Assembly (NCBI GenBank): GCA_902805475.1
Contig: CADCSX010000009.1
Coordinates: 806,001 to 870,000 of the forward strand
Length of the DNA stretch: 64,000 nucleotides
From: Entonaema liquescens
Lineage: Eukaryota; Ascomycota; Sordariomycetes; Xylariales; Xylariaceae
Reading direction: 5' to 3'
The position numbers and the translations under genes are program-made. How positions within the stretch are numbered: the stretch's first letter is position 1; the number at the start of each line of letters is the position of its first letter. This document shows positions 60,415 to 64,000 of the stretch, piece by piece. The notes below the pieces were generated by a model, which saw only the letters and a list, made by a program, of their open reading frames with translations, was not told the origin of the DNA and made no database searches.

Positions 60415-62553
60415 ATGTCTATCTCGGCGGCGGATACCGTTACAAATTCCATCGACATTTCAACTCCCTGGGAGGATAAGGGGTTATATGACATCGATCT
60501 TGTCACTACGTCTAAAGCACCCTCTAGGGAAAGCCTCTCCCAAGATGACGACGAGAATGAATATCCAACAGGGCTCAAACTGTACCTGGTTATTCTGTCC
60601 CTCTGTTTGGCCGTCTTCCTCGTTGCACTCGACCAGACCATCATCGCCCCCGCTCTAGGCGCGATCACCGCTGAGTACATGAGTGTCAAAGATATCGGTT
60701 GGTATGGTAGCTCGTACCTCTTGACCTCTACTGCCCTTCAACCGTTGTATGGAAAAGTGTACCGGATTTTCGACATCAAGTACTCGTTCCTAGGCGCCGT
60801 GGCACTCTTCGAGCTTGGCAGCTTGGTCTCGGCCATGGCACCATCTTCCACCGCCTTCATCATCGGACGGGCTGTAGCCGGGATGGGCAGCGCCGGCTTG
60901 TTCTCCGGCTCCATCGTAATTCTATCGTATACCTTGCCGCTTCGAAGGCGACCTCTCATGTTTGGTATGTTCGGATGCATGTGGGGTATCGCATCCGTCG
61001 CCGGGCCCCTGCTTGGGGGCGTCTTCACCGATCATCTCACTTGGAGGTGGTGTTTCTACATCAATCTGCCGATCGGCGGACTCGCGATGGTGGTGATATT
61101 CTTCTTCCTTAAGATTGCCCGCGTCAATAACCCAGAGGGCCAATCTTTTCTCACCCGAGTCCTGCAGCTTGACTTGGTAGGGGCTGCGGTCTTGATCCCA
61201 GCAATTATCATGTTACTCCTTGCGCTCCAGTGGGGAGGCGCGCAGTTTCCGGTATGTTTGACGATGAAATACTCATATAGTTCCCCCGTATACCCAACTA
61301 CTAACCCTAGATGCGATAGTGGAGCGACCGACGTATTATCGGCTTGTTTGCTGGTGCTGGTATTATGACCATGTTCTTCATTAGCATTGAGCACTACCAA
61401 CAGGATAAAGGCTTATTGCCTCCGCGATTCTTCAAAGATCGAAACTTAGTGTGCGCGATGCTCGTAAGTATACTCTCGAACATGCTGTACTTCGTGGAAC
61501 TGTTCATTGTTGAGGCCCCGACAGCTACTCCAAGACCCAAGCTATCGTGGGACTTTCCGAAAAAGGCAATTACTGATTTGGGATGTAACAGTTTGCCACT
61601 TTCTTCGGTGCCTCATTCTTCCCTTTGATCTATTATCTCTGTGAGTATACCTTCACTGTCCCGGCAATCTTGTTATGCCTAGGCAGAATTAGGCAGAACG
61701 CATCTAACCTACAGCAGCTCTCTATTTCCAAGCCATCCAGGGAGACACTGCCGTTAAGGCGGGCATCAAGCTGTTACCACTCCTTATCTCCGTAGTCGTC
61801 AGCTCCATTATCTCAGGCGCACTCATCACCGCTACCGGGTACTATAACCCCTTTATCCTAGTGGAGATCGCTATGGTTGCCGTCGGCGCGGGACTCATCA
61901 CGACCCTGGATCTCCACACTCCTTTCGTCCGCTGGTTCGGGTACCAAGTCCTCGACGGGCTAGGCGTCGGCGTCGGGTTCCAGGCCGGCGTCATCGTAGT
62001 GCAGAACGTGGTATCGAGAGAGCTAGTCCCGCAAGCCACATCCTGTGTTCAATTCTTCCAGGTTCGTTACCTTAACCCCCCCTTCCCCTAGAAGAAACCC
62101 CTCTTAAAAAAAGTTTGCAACGCACAACAGTCCCTCGGCGGCGCCCTCTTCATCGCCGTCGCCCAAACCGTCTTCCAAAACGGCCTTATTAAGGGCCTCG
62201 CCCGCGACGCGCCCCACCTCGACCCGGGGCTCTTCACGCACAGCGGCGCGGCCCAGGTCCGCCAGGTCCTCGCGTCGATCCACCAGGAGCGCATGCTGGA
62301 CGCCGTGCTGGGCGCCTACATGCGCGGCCTGCGACACACGTATTACATCTCGGCGGCCGCGGCGAGCGTTGCGTTCCTCGCCGCCCTGGGCCTCCAGTGG
62401 AAGAAGATCGACAAGAGAAGCGACGAGAACACGGCCAAGGCCGCCGGCGAGATCTGGAGGGCTTGTACGCCGGCCGCTGAGTTTGACACGTTTTACGAGG
62501 GCGCGGGCGAGTTGGGAGCTGCGTCCAAGTTGCAGAAGCGTCGACGTGGGTAA
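60415..62553 (+). CDS. MFS drug/toxin efflux transporter, DHA2 family (14 TM)
   Basis: Five exons: 60415-61251, 61320-61463, 61592-61640, 61718-62061 and 62131-62553, joining in frame to 598 aa. A 60-residue polar N-tail precedes about 14 hydrophobic helices. Visible motifs: LDQTIIAPALGAI (TM1), YLLTSTALQPLYGKVYRIFD (motif A region), and the proline-glycine motif C of drug:H+ antiporters, AGPLLGGVFTDHLTWRW, followed by FYINLPIGG. Later exons give LLPPRFFKDRNL, FATFFGASFFPLIYYL, YFQAIQGDTAVKAGIKLLP and QATSCVQFFQSLGGALFIAVAQTVFQ. It should export small molecules by proton antiport at the plasma membrane. No biosynthetic genes lie beside it, so the substrate is unknown. Exon 4 may start at 61715 or 61718 (tandem acceptors), changing one residue. 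Confidence 0.92.
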
Positions 62554-63096
62554 CCGTTAAAGGAGATGAGTTAGGTACCACCCCTATGAGGCATGTATCT
62601 AAAGGAAAGCTTTCTCACAGATGGTATCATGTGTTTGGTATATTCTTGGGTTCTAACGTGGGTAAGGCGTACGTATGGGACGATGAAGATACGTTTATAC
62701 TTTCGTAGTGTACATTTCGTTAGACATCTTAATCCACTTGCTTAATATCATCGAATGATTATTAGCACCCCTACCATCTACAGTCATTATCATAGTCACA
62801 AGTTCACATGAGTCTACAGCATGAAAACCACCTCAGATATAAAGCATCGCTTCGTAACTCAGCGCTTAGTCTATTGATATCAGAGATTCCATATGCTTGC
62901 GCTACACGCCATATTTAGTTGCCTCCTCTAGTGACCGTGAGATTGAGCTCAGGGCCATTATTCAGATATCAATACCGTTTATAAGTAGTGCTCCCTGCAC
63001 ATAATTTTGTTCAGACCGAGTCCTTTCCTAATAGCAAGCACCTTAATCCATTTACGCGTCGCATAAAATCAAGTAAAATCAACGCCGTACCGTACT
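62554..63096. other. Intergenic between convergent MFS and Argonaute genes
   Basis: 543 bp with the two 3' ends; no gene is seen. Confidence 0.6.
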
Positions 63097-64000
63097 TTAG
63101 ATGTAGTACATGGTATTCGCCAAGTTCCTGTGGATTTCTGGGGCCACCACAGTGGTTTGCGAGCTTGTGGTAGATTCCGTTTCGGCGCGCTCGAAATAAT
63201 CATCCAGGTACAACCGCTGTCGGGTGCACACTATATCGGAGTAGTATGCTGGGGGGCAGATACTGACGGCTTTCGTGGCTCGGCCGAAGAGGTAGCACAT
63301 CTCATGGGTCAATGCTTCGAGACCGTTGGCTGCTTCTGACCCAAGAGCTGCACGGAAGATTTCGTCCAAGAGGACTGTGTAATGGGCAGGTCGAGCTGTT
63401 CCTAAATGACGTCCAAATGTTAGCAGAATACATGGTGACTTTAGAATAAGCGGTGAGACCTACCTTGAAGAGCCTGGTGGGCAGTTAGGAAGAAATCCCA
63501 CACTACAGCCTGGGTGACTCCCCGATCTACTACTGTTCCACTCTTGATGTTTCGAGATCTAGTCATATGATCAGGATCAGTAGGGTAGAAACGTGTATGA
63601 TGCCTTTTCACGGAGACCACAATGGTGATTCTGGGTTGCTGGTTAGCCGCGTACTTCGAGGCGCAGGCTTGTCGAATATATGGAAGCTCCTTGTCTAAGA
63701 CCTGGGTGAATTGGCCCTCTGATACTCCATCTCGGAATATAATGATATTCGGTGGTAAAGACTTATTGCGAGATCTCCATAACTCCAAGCGCGAAGCGAA
63801 CTTCTCCTTCAACGTTTCGTTTAGCATCTCGACTTTTCCTGTCTGTGACCAAGCAGCAGCAGGCCACTGGGCTAGGTCTTTATCGATGCTTGATACCATC
63901 CCGACCAAGCTTGGAAGGCCATTCGATCCGCCTGCCAAGTTTGTCGGGTGAGTAACATCATACCCGAGGACCATTGTCTTGCCATCTTTGATGATGGGGA
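63097..64000 (-). CDS. Argonaute, C-terminal PIWI part (truncated by window edge)
   Basis: The frame enters from the right edge (64000) and runs to 63464, then a 62-nt intron 63463-63402 (GTAGGT...ATTTAG, branch GCTAAC) and a last exon 63401-63097. This gives about 280 C-terminal residues of the PIWI domain. RNase H-like motifs are present: GYDVTHP (first Asp), IIIFRDGVSEGQF (second Asp), and after the splice PAHYTVLLDE with the catalytic His. The protein ends NTMYYI, close to the YxI end of eukaryotic Argonautes. VSVKRHHTRFYP and TVVDRGVTQAVVWDFFL are family blocks. The protein should bind small RNAs for quelling-type silencing or silencing of unpaired DNA in meiosis. Which paralogue (QDE-2 or SMS-2 type) cannot be told from this fragment. 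Confidence 0.92.

Overview
This is a 64 kb piece of nuclear DNA from a filamentous ascomycete (Pezizomycotina). A Sordariomycete fits best, but the exact lineage cannot be fixed from the sequence alone. The evidence is: genes split by short introns (about 50-160 nt) with GTRNGT donors and (G/A)CTAAC branch points close to the acceptor; fungus-specific families (a HET-domain protein, an AcuK/ERT1-type Zn2Cys6 regulator, a GPI-anchored Cys-rich wall protein, an ExgD-type membrane beta-1,3-glucanase); an Argonaute; and sequence decay resembling repeat-induced point mutation (RIP).

Layout. 1-4.2 kb: the 5' half of a secreted GH2 beta-mannosidase running off the left edge, then an unrecognised two-exon gene next to a TTGATAG-type minisatellite. 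7-10.7 kb: riboflavin kinase and the gluconeogenesis regulator AcuK/ERT1. 10.7-18.3 kb: long gene-free stretch. 18.3-32.1 kb: the gene-dense part, with exgD, mitochondrial branched-chain ketoacid dehydrogenase E1 beta, F-actin capping protein alpha, an unrecognised membrane protein divergent from a HET-domain gene, cytochrome b5 and TFIIE beta. 32.1-47.6 kb: a gene-poor island around a sharp 1.3 kb block that is almost pure A+T, whose few C and G residues are nearly all in CpG. 47.6-63 kb: a four-finger C2H2 factor, a DsbA-family oxidoreductase, a decayed CE5 esterase, a RING-H2 protein, a small probable mitochondrial protein, a GPI-anchored protein with two tandem 10-cysteine modules, and a 14-helix MFS exporter. 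63.1-64 kb: the C-terminal PIWI part of an Argonaute running off the right edge.

Most genes are unrelated housekeeping or regulatory genes, and no biosynthetic cluster is evident. Links that may matter are: carbon metabolism (AcuK, E1 beta, FMN1, cytochrome b5); wall and polysaccharide enzymes (beta-mannosidase, ExgD, dead CE5 esterase, Cys-rich GPI protein); and genome defence (Argonaute present, RIP-like scars in the CE5 pseudogene and AT block). Several gene models were rebuilt by hand-splicing and extend or correct single open frames, notably AcuK (3 exons), E1 beta (C-terminal exon), capping protein (5 exons), the RING gene (22-nt first exon), DsbA, MFS (5 exons) and Argonaute.

The most unusual observations are the CpG-only residue pattern of the AT block, the dispersed palindrome TACCTAGGTA confined to intergenic DNA, the twin 10-Cys modules, and the esterase pseudogene whose lost start and stop-gain codons all fit G-to-A change in a TpG context.
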